Shown one piece after another: positions 1 through 6,956 of a DNA stretch of 10,976 nt (position 1 is the first letter of the stretch; every line of letters starts with the position of its first letter). The stretch is from an uncultured Salinimicrobium sp. (GTDB lineage Bacteria; Bacteroidota; Bacteroidia; Flavobacteriales; Flavobacteriaceae), in assembly GCA_946887025.1 (NCBI GenBank), contig CAMPJY010000094.1, forward strand, positions 1 to 10,976, written 5' to 3'. The translations under genes were made by a program, and so were the position numbers. Under the pieces are notes generated by a model. The model saw nothing but the letters and a program-made list of their open reading frames with translations. It was not told where the DNA came from and ran no database searches.

Positions 1-1
1 T

Positions 2-9
2 TATCTTTA
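2..9 (+). promoter_or_regulatory. Candidate -7 element (TATCTTTA) for the histidine kinase gene
   Basis: TATCTTTA matches the Bacteroidota -7 consensus TAnnTTTG except for the last base, and lies 21 bases before the ATG at 31. Three other genes here have a similar element 19-23 bases before the start. The -33 region lies outside the window, so it cannot be judged. Confidence 0.35.
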
Positions 10-30
10 GATATTAATTGTCAGAGATAT

Positions 31-1227
31 ATGCATACCCTCAACGAAATAACTACCTCCTTTGAAGAGAAAAGGCTGGCGGTATTGCGGAAATATGAGA
101 TCCTCGATACCCCGCCTGATGTCGCATTGGACGGATTGACCAAACTGGCTTCCCGGCTTTTTCAGGTTCCTGTAGCCCTGGTTTCCCTGGTCGATAGTGA
201 ACGTATCTGGTTTAAAAGCCGATACGGATTTGAGGAGCAGGAAATTGTGCGAGAACAGGGATTCTGTGCCACTGCAATCCTTGGGAATGAACCTTATTTT
301 GTAGAAGACGCTTCTGTCGATCCTTTGACGATGACCAATTCCCTGGTGACGGGAGATCAGGGAATCCGTTTTTATGCCGGCGTGCCACTAAGAACCAAAG
401 AAGGTTTTAATTTGGGCACTTTCTGTATCATGGACAGGGTTAGCCAGAGTTTTTCTTCAGATAAACAGGAGATCCTTCAAATTCTGGCGGAGCTGGTACT
501 GGATCAACTGGAACTTCGGATGGAAGCACGAATTGCGGTCAAGCACCAGCACCAGATACTGAATACCACCGCCCATGATCTGAAAAACCCGCTTTCCATC
601 ATGCCATTACTTGCTGATATGATCATGCATCACAAGCACGATCCCAAGGCTATTGATGATATTGCCCTTCAGATAAAGGATGCTGGACGAAGAATGGCTG
701 GTGTAATTCATGACCTGCTGGAAACAGCAAGGGAGGAAGCCGGAAGGGTGGAGTTAAGGCTGCAACCCGTGGATTTAGGAGCTCTGGTCCAGGGGGTGGT
801 CAACACGAACAGCGCCCTTGCAAAAAATAAGGAGCAGGCACTGTACCTGGAGATCGTCAATGATTGTACGGTTTACGCCGATCCAAGAAGACTGACTGAG
901 ATCGTAGACAACCTGATCAACAACGCCATAAAGTATTCTCCTTTCGGGAAGAATATATATGTCCAAATAAAAGTAGCGGGGGATTATGCTATCCTTGAGA
1001 TTAAAGATGAGGGCCCAGGCCTGACGCGGGATGACATGAAGAATTTATATCGCAGATTCACTTCCCTGAGCTCCCGTCCTACCGGAGGTGAGAATTCCAC
1101 CGGGCTGGGGCTTTCCATCGTTAAAAACCTGGTAAATGCCCACCATGGAAAAATCACTGCGAAATCGGATGGACCCGGAAAAGGGACGACCTTTACCGTG
1201 GAACTGCCGCTCTCTGAAAGCTGTTGA
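31..1227 (+). CDS. Soluble GAF-domain sensor histidine kinase
   Basis: A cytoplasmic two-component sensor kinase that should autophosphorylate on a histidine and pass the phosphate to an unidentified response regulator. Its 398 residues show a short N-terminal helix ending in the ILDTPPD motif often seen before GAF domains, a GAF domain at about residues 25-160, a dimerisation/phosphoacceptor helix with the H box AHDLKNPL (His182), and a HATPase domain with N box DNLINNA (293-299), G1 DEGPG (326-330) and G2 GLGLS (358-362). All catalytic boxes look intact. There is no signal peptide or membrane segment, so the signal is probably intracellular; the GAF ligand cannot be told from sequence. The ATG at 31 is chosen because the protein begins as relatives do and a -7 element lies just upstream. 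No response regulator gene is adjacent; the gene converges on an AraC regulator 32 bases away, which need not be functionally linked. Confidence 0.93.
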   Translation: MHTLNEITTSFEEKRLAVLRKYEILDTPPDVALDGLTKLASRLFQVPVALVSLVDSERIWFKSRYGFEEQEIVREQGFCATAILGNEPYFVEDASVDPLTMTNSLVTGDQGIRFYAGVPLRTKEGFNLGTFCIMDRVSQSFSSDKQEILQILAELVLDQLELRMEARIAVKHQHQILNTTAHDLKNPLSIMPLLADMIMHHKHDPKAIDDIALQIKDAGRRMAGVIHDLLETAREEAGRVELRLQPVDLGALVQGVVNTNSALAKNKEQALYLEIVNDCTVYADPRRLTEIVDNLINNAIKYSPFGKNIYVQIKVAGDYAILEIKDEGPGLTRDDMKNLYRRFTSLSSRPTGGENSTGLGLSIVKNLVNAHHGKITAKSDGPGKGTTFTVELPLSESC

Positions 1228-1259
1228 TATTCCCATTTCCGGAAGCCAATTACCTCATT

Positions 1260-2315
1260 TTATTCTTCACTGTCATTCCAATTTAGATCCTCCTGAGATT
1301 TTACCCGTTGGGTAGTCATAAAATATTTGGGACTCACTCCATATTTCTCCTTAAAGATCTTTGCGAAATAACTTCTGTTGTTCAGACCAATCATGTTGAC
1401 TACCTGTGAAATATTGTAATCGGGGGAGGAAAGCATTTCCTTCGCCTTTTCCAGTTTAAGCTGCTGTACATATTTATTTACCGTCAGGTCGAGTAAGTAT
1501 TTAAAGCCTTCCTGCAACTTATTGACATTTGTTCCCACTTCCTTGGCCAGATAATCCACAGAATAGTTTTTCCCCAGATCGGCTTCTATAATTTCAATGG
1601 CTTTTTTTACTTTTTCAACATCAGAACGTCTAAGTATCTGCGGGAGCTTGTCCTCCCTCTGGTCGTCCTGATACTGTATGATCTGAAGGACAAGCATTTC
1701 GTATACCTTGGCCTGCAGGAAGAGAAATCTTAGAAATCCGCTCACTTCTTTATTCTCCACCTCCTCCACGATATCTGCAGCTTTCATACTGTAATTCCCC
1801 TGATAGAAGAACCGCTCTCCAGCGTCAGTATCCTGGAATATCTCAAATAGACGTGGATCAAGGCCTGCCATATTGCAGGGGTTGTGCTTGTCGAAAAGAG
1901 ATCTTATTATTTCAAGGCTGGTCACATGGGTGGTCTCATTCTCCTTGAAATATAGCACGTGCCCATTGTGTTTACTGCTGGAGACGATAATATTCTGATA
2001 GGTGAAGATTGTATGACGGACCTCCTCCTGTTCAAAAGAATGTTCGGCGCGTCCGTTGGAGCAAAAAATAAATTTAAGGGGGTGCGTCTGGTTAAGAGTG
2101 AAATGGATTTCCAGATCCTGAAAAAAAGTACACTTGTATTCAACATATCCGATGCCGGTATCAAAGCTTATCCCTCTGATAAAACCCTCTCCCAAATGCT
2201 GCGGTATCTGAATGGAAAGTTCCCCACAGTCATCCTCAACGGGCACCTGAAATTGTCTGGAAAGGTTCCTTATGATTTCGTTAACCGGTAATGCTTTTAC
2301 AAAAAACTTCATCAT
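1260..2315 (-). CDS. AraC-family transcriptional regulator
   Basis: A DNA-binding regulator of 351 residues. The C-terminal AraC-type double helix-turn-helix spans about residues 232-335: the first HTH includes YSVDYLAKEVGTNVNKLQ (251-268) and the second NISQVVNMIGLNNRSYFAKI (301-320), followed by the typical FKEKYGVSPKYF. The roughly 230-residue N-terminal part has no domain I can name with certainty. It resembles the effector half of the PchR-like AraC regulators common in Bacteroidota, but I cannot see a ligand. There is no signal peptide or membrane segment, so it is not a hybrid sensor. Two ATG codons stand in tandem (2315 and 2312) and either could start; there is no Shine-Dalgarno site. 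The gene is divergent from the 39-codon gene at 2574, and the shared 258-base control region carries two identical dyad sites that are reasonable, untested targets for this protein. Confidence 0.92.
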   Translation of the reverse strand: MMKFFVKALPVNEIIRNLSRQFQVPVEDDCGELSIQIPQHLGEGFIRGISFDTGIGYVEYKCTFFQDLEIHFTLNQTHPLKFIFCSNGRAEHSFEQEEVRHTIFTYQNIIVSSSKHNGHVLYFKENETTHVTSLEIIRSLFDKHNPCNMAGLDPRLFEIFQDTDAGERFFYQGNYSMKAADIVEEVENKEVSGFLRFLFLQAKVYEMLVLQIIQYQDDQREDKLPQILRRSDVEKVKKAIEIIEADLGKNYSVDYLAKEVGTNVNKLQEGFKYLLDLTVNKYVQQLKLEKAKEMLSSPDYNISQVVNMIGLNNRSYFAKIFKEKYGVSPKYFMTTQRVKSQEDLNWNDSEE

Positions 2316-2377
2316 GAATTTTTTTCAAAAACCCGTAGAGGTTTATTTTCAAAAATTTATTATCAGGCTGATAATTA

Positions 2378-2398
2378 AAATACTACCTATTGGTATTT
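2378..2398. promoter_or_regulatory. Weak dyad upstream of the AraC regulator
   Basis: Arms AAATAC (2378-2383) and GTATTT (2393-2398) are inverted repeats, and a second inner pair TACC/GGTA lies at 2384-2387 and 2392-2395. It sits 63 bases before the AraC regulator start. It could be an operator, but the region is AT-rich and short dyads arise by chance. Confidence 0.2.
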
Positions 2399-2449
2399 CG
2401 CGATGGGGACCTTCAATTAAATCTAAGGAAGTTTCTCTAAGCGGTATAT

Positions 2450-2506
2450 CAACATAATGTTATATGTTTTATTTTAAATGCTAAAAACGGCCAACATAAT
2501 GTTATA
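2450..2506. repeat. Two identical 15-bp sites with internal dyad, 42 bp apart
   Basis: The sequence CAACATAATGTTATA occurs at 2450-2464 and again, unchanged, at 2492-2506. Each copy contains the dyad AACAT-A-ATGTT. Start-to-start spacing is 42 bp, four turns of B-DNA, so both sites would face the same side of the helix. The pair lies between the divergent AraC regulator (start 2315) and the 39-codon gene (start 2574). The most likely role is paired binding sites for a dimeric or cooperatively bound regulator. The second copy overlaps TATAAT at 2503-2508, so binding there could affect transcription. The binding protein is unknown; the neighbouring AraC regulator is the first candidate. Confidence 0.55.
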
Positions 2507-2573
2507 ATTTTCTAAAATTTGCTTTATGAATCTTCCGGTATAAACCGTTAGGTAGGAAAAAACAGAAAATAAA

Positions 2574-2693
2574 ATGGTTTGGATTTATTTATTGATGGGA
2601 GCGGAAATACTGGTAATCCTTGTAATTACATATTTTCTGATTAGAAAGATCAGGAGGACCATAAGACAAAAAAAGAATGAGAAGAATTCGTAA
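2574..2693 (+). CDS. Small single-pass membrane protein, 39 residues, hypothetical
   Basis: An open frame of 39 codons from ATG 2574 to TAA 2691-2693. The protein begins MVWIYLLMGAEILVILV, has one hydrophobic segment at about residues 2-23, then a strongly basic tail (RKIRRTIRQKKNEKNS, 24-39). The positive tail predicts the N terminus outside and the C terminus in the cytoplasm. Composition and topology are those of a genuine small membrane protein rather than a chance frame, and no other gene occupies this stretch. GGTAGGAAAAAACAG upstream is a purine-rich leader of the type used in this phylum. It lies downstream of the paired dyad sites and divergent from the AraC regulator, so it may be under that regulator's control. 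I do not recognise a family; function unknown. Confidence 0.5.
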   Translation: MVWIYLLMGAEILVILVITYFLIRKIRRTIRQKKNEKNS

Positions 2694-2775
2694 GGGAATT
2701 AATTGATTTCTATACCAGAAAGCATAGTTCACGATTAGGTGCCGTTTCCAGAAAAACACAAGTCTTCAGTTTTCG

Positions 2776-2783
2776 TATCTTTA
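2776..2783 (+). promoter_or_regulatory. Candidate -7 element (TATCTTTA) for the nitroreductase
   Basis: TATCTTTA lies 20 bases before the ATG at 2804 and is identical to the element before the histidine kinase gene. No TTG is visible at the -33 distance, so the call rests on the -7 match and the shared spacing. Confidence 0.4.
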
Positions 2784-2803
2784 CGGCCTTAAGCTGAGCA
2801 GGA

Positions 2804-3439
2804 ATGGAAAGCATAGAAGCATTAAAATGGCGATACGCAACCAAAAAATTTGATCCGAACCGATTACTTTCTGAGGAGCAGATCGAAAAGCTGAAACAGG
2901 CTTTTAACCTCACCGCCACCTCCTATGGTCTGCAGCCCCTGAAACTTGTTGTTATTCACAATAAAATGCTTCAGGAAGAACTCCGGGCGCATTCCTTCAA
3001 TCAACCTCAGGTTTCTACAGCCTCTCATGTGCTAATCCTTTGCATCGAGAAAGAGGTGGGGAAACAGTTTATCGAGAATTATTTCCAGCATGTCCGGGAT
3101 ATCAGGAATACTCCTGAAGACATCCTCAAACCTCACAGGAACTTTCTGGTGGAGGATTTCGAACGTAAGCCTATCGATGATATTCGAACCTGGGCGACTC
3201 ATCAGGCTTACCTGGTTTTAGGGTCCCTGCTTACTGTATGTGCCGTCGAGGGAATTGACTCCTGTCCTATGGAAGGGTTTCTTCCAGAGAAATACGATGA
3301 GCTGCTTGAACTGGATAAGCTAAACCTGCAATCGGTGCTGGCGCTTCCCGTGGGGTTCAGGGCGAGCGAAGATTTCTTTGCTGATTTTAAAAAGGTCAGA
3401 AGGCCAATAGAAGAAACAGTAATTGAAATAGGGAATTAG
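2804..3439 (+). CDS. FMN-dependent NAD(P)H nitroreductase (NfsB-like)
   Basis: A cytoplasmic flavoprotein of 211 residues in the nitroreductase superfamily, expected to use bound FMN to pass two electrons from NAD(P)H to nitro-aromatics, quinones or similar acceptors; the natural substrate is unknown. Visible landmarks are the N-terminal RYATKKFD (10-17), which contributes the basic residues that hold the FMN phosphate, TSYGLQPLKLVVI (39-51), the central CPMEGFLPEKYDELL (154-168), and the C-terminal ALPVGFRASEDFFADFKKVR (180-199) typical of NfsB-type proteins. Length is normal and the domain complete. AGGA directly abuts the ATG and is too close to act as a ribosome binding site. The gene follows the 39-codon gene by 110 bases with its own candidate promoter and converges on ribB. 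Confidence 0.93.
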   Translation: MESIEALKWRYATKKFDPNRLLSEEQIEKLKQAFNLTATSYGLQPLKLVVIHNKMLQEELRAHSFNQPQVSTASHVLILCIEKEVGKQFIENYFQHVRDIRNTPEDILKPHRNFLVEDFERKPIDDIRTWATHQAYLVLGSLLTVCAVEGIDSCPMEGFLPEKYDELLELDKLNLQSVLALPVGFRASEDFFADFKKVRRPIEETVIEIGN

Positions 3440-3460
3440 ATTCCCCCTGCTACCAAAATA

Positions 3461-3487
3461 CCATACTGACAAAAGGTCATATCATGG
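3461..3487 (+). terminator. Possible weak terminator hairpin after the nitroreductase
   Basis: An imperfect stem is formed by CCAT...TGAC (3461-3470), loop AAAAG, and GTCA...ATGG (3476-3487), followed by TTTATT. Internal mismatches make it weak. It starts 22 bases after the nitroreductase stop, where a terminator would be expected. Confidence 0.2.
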
Positions 3488-3546
3488 TTTATTGTAAATT
3501 TCATTATTCTCAAACCCAGCGTGTTGCGCATAGTTAATTAGACCAT

Positions 3547-3609
3547 AGGTCGAGCTAAAGAATATTGGAAATATTTATACGGCGACAGCCTTTGATAAAG
3601 CTTCGACCT
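3547..3609. repeat. Inverted repeat in the convergent intergenic region
   Basis: AGGTCGAGCT (3547-3556) is complementary to AGCTTCGACCT (3599-3609) with one unpaired base, separated by 42 bases. It lies between the 3' ends of the nitroreductase and ribB genes and is followed on the plus strand by GTTTTAAA. It could fold in a read-through transcript; the long loop is unlike a standard terminator. Apart from this and the weak hairpin nearby, I see nothing in 3440-3644. Confidence 0.3.
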
Positions 3610-3644
3610 GTTTTAAATGCCTTTAAATTCAGTTGAATTACAGC

Positions 3645-4817
3645 TTAACAGTTGGGAGTAGTAGTCTGAGATTGCTCATTCCCGTAGGTGACATATTCCG
3701 TTATTTCCAAACCGTAACCAATCATTCCCACCCTCTTGGTCTGTTTCGAATTGGAAAGCAGCTTGATCTTATGGATCTCAAGATCGTGAAGTATCTGAGC
3801 ACCGATTCCAAAGTCCTTATTGTCGAGAACAATGGGAGGGGCCTTCATTTCCCCATTTTGCTGAAGTTCCTTTAGTTCCTCCAGACGTTGGAGCAGGTCC
3901 TGGGACTGGTTATCCTGATTTACAAAAACTATGGCCCCACGTCCCTCTTCATTGACCGCCTGGAACATGTGATCTAGTTTCTTGTCCGCATTGGTGGTCA
4001 GGGTGCCCAGGATATCGTTGTTGACCTGAGTTGAATTGACCCTTACAAGAATAGGTTCATCCGGTCTCCAGTTCCCTTTGGTGAGGGCAAGGTGGATCTG
4101 GTTATTCGTAGTCTGTTTATAAGCCCTGATCCTGTAATTTCCAAATCGGGTTTCGATATCAAAATCTTCCTTCTTCTCTATCAGTGAATCGTGTTGCATC
4201 CGGTAAGCTACCAGATCTTCAATGGAAATAAGTTTCAGGTCAAATTTCTTTGCTACTTCCGCCAGCTGGGGAAGACGGGCCATGGTTCCATCTTCGTTGA
4301 GGATCTCTACCAGAATTCCGGCTGATTTCAGGCCAGCAAGCCGAGCCAGATCTATGGCAGCCTCGGTGTGTCCTGTCCTTCTCAATACGCCTCCATTCTT
4401 TGCCCTAAGCGGGAAAATATGACCCGGTCTTCCAAGATCTTCAGGTTTGGTATGGGGATCGACTAAAGCTTTAATGGTTTTTGCACGATCATGTACAGAG
4501 ATACCGGTAGTACAGCCATGACCTTTCAGATCGACCGAAACGGTGAACTGGGTATTATGAAGCACGGTATTATCATCCACCATCAGCTTAAGGTCCAATT
4601 CCTTGCTGCGGTCCTCAGTGAGGGGAGCGCAAATCAAGCCTCGTCCATGGGTCGCCATAAAGTTGATCATCTCCGGAGTCACCTTTTCGGCGGCAGCCAC
4701 AAAATCCCCTTCGTTTTCCCTGTCTTCATCATCCACGACTATGACCACTTTTCCGGCTCTTATGTCGTCGATTGCTTCTTTTATGCTGTGCAGTTTCAGA
4801 GGTGTTTGCTTGACCAT
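3645..4817 (-). CDS. ribB: 3,4-dihydroxy-2-butanone-4-phosphate synthase with degenerate GTP cyclohydrolase II domain
   Basis: Riboflavin synthesis enzyme of 390 residues with RibBA architecture. The N-terminal domain (about 1-205) makes 3,4-dihydroxy-2-butanone 4-phosphate from ribulose 5-phosphate and looks fully active: [10 protein letters not shown] (29-38) with the metal-binding acid, [13 protein letters not shown] (99-111), RPGHIFPL (130-137) and [17 protein letters not shown] (146-162). The C-terminal half (about 220-380) has the GTP cyclohydrolase II fold signature but not its chemistry. Against the canonical [20 protein letters not shown], this protein reads [20 protein letters not shown] (259-278), so the three zinc cysteines are Gln264, Thr275 and Ala277, and the HEGRGIGL loop is also missing. 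The DFGIGAQIL and late GYGLEI segments remain. It probably does only the RibB reaction, as in the RibBX variant known from Proteobacteria, so a separate ribA is expected elsewhere. Start ATG 4817 is supported by the -7 element upstream. Confidence 0.95.
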   Translation of the reverse strand: MVKQTPLKLHSIKEAIDDIRAGKVVIVVDDEDRENEGDFVAAAEKVTPEMINFMATHGRGLICAPLTEDRSKELDLKLMVDDNTVLHNTQFTVSVDLKGHGCTTGISVHDRAKTIKALVDPHTKPEDLGRPGHIFPLRAKNGGVLRRTGHTEAAIDLARLAGLKSAGILVEILNEDGTMARLPQLAEVAKKFDLKLISIEDLVAYRMQHDSLIEKKEDFDIETRFGNYRIRAYKQTTNNQIHLALTKGNWRPDEPILVRVNSTQVNNDILGTLTTNADKKLDHMFQAVNEEGRGAIVFVNQDNQSQDLLQRLEELKELQQNGEMKAPPIVLDNKDFGIGAQILHDLEIHKIKLLSNSKQTKRVGMIGYGLEITEYVTYGNEQSQTTTPNC

Positions 4818-4840
4818 GATTAGCTTGTTATTTCAGAATG

Positions 4841-4848
4841 CAAAGATA
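4841..4848 (-). promoter_or_regulatory. -7 promoter element (TATCTTTG) for ribB
   Basis: Read on the minus strand, TATCTTTG is a perfect match to the Bacteroidota TAnnTTTG -7 element, 23 bases before the ribB ATG and one base after the stop codon of the permease gene. It implies that ribB can be transcribed on its own despite following the permease by only 32 bases. No clear TTG is seen at -33. There is no FMN riboswitch: the leader is too short. Confidence 0.55.
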
Positions 4849-4849
4849 T

Positions 4850-6301
4850 TTATTCTGATTCACTTCGCCCCATGATCCCTGCTTTTTTCAGGATCTTTTT
4901 AAATGGTTCAAAAAAGGAACTGAAAGTGAAAAGCCCCTGATCTGTGGTCGCCCTGTGGGTGAGATAAATCCCCAGGGGCAACATGATAAGGGTGGAGAGC
5001 CAGGATGCGAGAAAAGGGCTTACAGTGCCGTTCTCGGCGCTGTTTTTGGCAAAGATCCCAATAAAGTGATAAGTGAGGAACAGCAGGACAGCAATAACCA
5101 TGGGTAATCCCATGCCTCCCTTCCGGATAATAGCACCCAGGGGTGCGCCAACAAAAAACAGGATTACGCAGGCAAAGCCCAAAACATATTTTTCGTGAAG
5201 GGCTATCTCAAATTTATTAAGCCGTTCTTCCGTTTTCCTGAACAGGGTTTTCTTAGCTTCTAAAGTAGTCACTGTTCCATTGACATTACCCTGGGCAAGA
5301 TTGACTATCTGGGAAGCCCGGTACGGCTCATAGAGCTCCAAAATTGTTTCCTCTATCTCCGTATCTACCGTATCGACCGGTTCGATCCCACTGCCTAAAG
5401 AGCGTATGCCGGTGCGGCTGATCAGGTTACTGGAGAATTGGTCAATGTCCTGATTATAGGCCGTCGAAAAGGAATCTATGGTCTTCGTAAGTTCAGAAAT
5501 CTTCAGCATATTATGGGAATTGCTGTAGTTCTCCTCATCCAGGTCCACATTATTAAAATCTGAAAGATCTATGTTGATGGTGTACTCCTCGAAATAACTT
5601 TTGGCAAAAGGCTTATCCTTTCTGGCGCCCGGGGAAGTAGGTCTGACCTCATCATAGTAATTCCCGTCCTTGAGGATCAGGGAAAGGATATTGGAATCGG
5701 TGCTTCCCACGAGTTCTCCCTCCTTGGCTTTAATAACGGTGAAATTGCCATTGCTGCGGGGGGATTTTTTATGAATGATAACGTTGGAAAGGTACTGGTC
5801 CTTTGGCCCGTGTTTCTCATCCACCTTGATGTTGATATTCCCGATATCGTTGAAAACCCCTTCTGAAATAGCCATGGCAGGCTTCAGCTGGGCAATATTC
5901 TTTCGAAGGTTTATGGATTTGTATTCTGAGGCAGGAATGACATTGTTTGCAAAAAAGAAAGCCAGGACACTCACCAGTAGAATAAAGATAGTGAGGGACG
6001 ACATGGCACGTTGTAATGAGATTCCCGAGGACTTCATGGCGGCAAATTCGTAATTCTCCGCAAAGTTCCCGAAGGTCATGATGGAGGTAAGCAGAATGGT
6101 GAGCGGGAGTACCAGCGGCACCAGCTTTGGCGAAAAGTAGAGAAGGAACTTGAGTATGATTGCTGTGTCAAGATCCTTCCCTGCAAGTTCGCCTATGTAC
6201 AACCAGATGGTCTGGAGTACGAAAATGAACATTAAAATTATAAAAACCGCTAAAAACGTTTTTAGGTAACTGGTTAATATGTACCTGTCAAGTATTTTCA
6301 A
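4850..6301 (-). CDS. LptF/LptG-family permease (YjgP/YjgQ)
   Basis: An inner-membrane permease subunit of the LPS export machine, which with the LptB ATPase extracts LPS and passes it to the periplasmic bridge. The 483 residues show three membrane segments (about 12-36, 52-76, 100-120), a large periplasmic domain (about 122-368), and three more segments (about 370-392, 399-419, 428-448). Family motifs are [18 protein letters not shown] (76-93), the cytoplasmic region that contacts the ATPase, and [20 protein letters not shown] (374-393). Length is above the roughly 360 residues of E. coli LptF/G because the periplasmic domain is enlarged, which is common in Bacteroidota. LptF and LptG paralogues cannot be separated here. 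The gene starts with TTG at 6301, directly after the TAG of lolA with no gap; the next in-frame Met is 23 residues later, inside the first membrane segment, so TTG is preferred. No ribosome binding site is seen, so translation is probably coupled to lolA. Confidence 0.93.
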   Translation of the reverse strand: MKILDRYILTSYLKTFLAVFIILMFIFVLQTIWLYIGELAGKDLDTAIILKFLLYFSPKLVPLVLPLTILLTSIMTFGNFAENYEFAAMKSSGISLQRAMSSLTIFILLVSVLAFFFANNVIPASEYKSINLRKNIAQLKPAMAISEGVFNDIGNINIKVDEKHGPKDQYLSNVIIHKKSPRSNGNFTVIKAKEGELVGSTDSNILSLILKDGNYYDEVRPTSPGARKDKPFAKSYFEEYTINIDLSDFNNVDLDEENYSNSHNMLKISELTKTIDSFSTAYNQDIDQFSSNLISRTGIRSLGSGIEPVDTVDTEIEETILELYEPYRASQIVNLAQGNVNGTVTTLEAKKTLFRKTEERLNKFEIALHEKYVLGFACVILFFVGAPLGAIIRKGGMGLPMVIAVLLFLTYHFIGIFAKNSAENGTVSPFLASWLSTLIMLPLGIYLTHRATTDQGLFTFSSFFEPFKKILKKAGIMGRSESE

Positions 6302-6943
6302 CTAGTTCAGTCGGTTTATGTAGAAATCCTTATAACGATCTTCCTTGAAAACAAACAGGGTCTCCGGTAAGGGCTGATTTGTTTTAAAACTCTTCACGGT
6401 AATGGTGATCTTGGTACCATTTTCCTGCGTCTGGATGAGGTTATAAATGTGTTTTGTCTGCTTGTCGATTCCCAAAAGAATGGTTTTCACTTCCGCATTG
6501 GAATCGATGGGAGTTAATTTAATATACTGGATCTTTCTTCCGTTTACATCCTGGGTGATGTCCCATGCATAGGTATAGCCTTCATTGTAAAAGGTAAGCA
6601 TCTTGGACGGGGTGATATTATCATCTTTTGAAGGATCATAGTCGGAAATATTTATTTCCTGGTCTTCAGGGATGATCGTGTAAAGTTTTTTTCCGTCAAA
6701 AATACGGGTGGTCCCCATGATGTTCAACACGTATTTTTCCCCTTCCAGGCTTACGTCCCCGCGCGTTTCATGCTTTACGTTTTCTGCATTGTTTTCCAGG
6801 CTATACTTGAAATCGATCAACATGTTATCATAGCTTTCCACTTTGGCGGAAACCTCGTTCAAAAACTTCTTTGCCTGATCGGCATTCTGTGCGTTTACCA
6901 TCATTACCGAAAAGAGGGCAAGCATTAATACAATCTTTTTCAT
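6302..6943 (-). CDS. lolA: LolA-like periplasmic outer-membrane lipoprotein carrier
   Basis: A periplasmic carrier that takes lipoproteins released by LolCDE and ferries them to the outer membrane. The 213 residues start with a clear Sec signal peptide (MKKIVLMLALFSVMMVNA, 1-18), with cleavage predicted before QNADQ; there is no lipobox cysteine, so the mature protein is soluble. The rest has the LolA fold pattern of alternating beta strands with an N-terminal helix (ADQAKKFLNEVSAKVESY, 21-38), a GDVSLEGEKYVLNI strand pair (62-75) and a C-terminal PLPETLFVFKEDRYKDFYI. Length is normal. It starts 13 bases after the ftsK stop with an A/G-rich leader, and its stop abuts the permease start, so ftsK, lolA and the permease look like one operon. 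LolB is often absent in this phylum, and none is seen here. Confidence 0.9.
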   Translation of the reverse strand: MKKIVLMLALFSVMMVNAQNADQAKKFLNEVSAKVESYDNMLIDFKYSLENNAENVKHETRGDVSLEGEKYVLNIMGTTRIFDGKKLYTIIPEDQEINISDYDPSKDDNITPSKMLTFYNEGYTYAWDITQDVNGRKIQYIKLTPIDSNAEVKTILLGIDKQTKHIYNLIQTQENGTKITITVKSFKTNQPLPETLFVFKEDRYKDFYINRLN

Positions 6944-6956
6944 TTTTTTCTTTTTC

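Noticed and set aside
1237..1244. TTCCGGAA palindrome between the kinase and AraC genes as a terminator
   Set aside because: Only 8 bp with no loop and no U run on either strand.
1959..2291. A 110-codon plus-strand frame antisense to the AraC gene
   Set aside because: Overlaps the AraC coding region entirely and shows no family features.
2272..2457. A 61-codon plus-strand frame across the AraC start and intergenic region
   Set aside because: Overlaps the AraC start, ends in the repeat region, composition not protein-like.
4491..4875. Two plus-strand frames (starting 4491 and 4603) opposite the ribB N terminus
   Set aside because: They oppose the most conserved part of RibB and mirror its sequence constraints.
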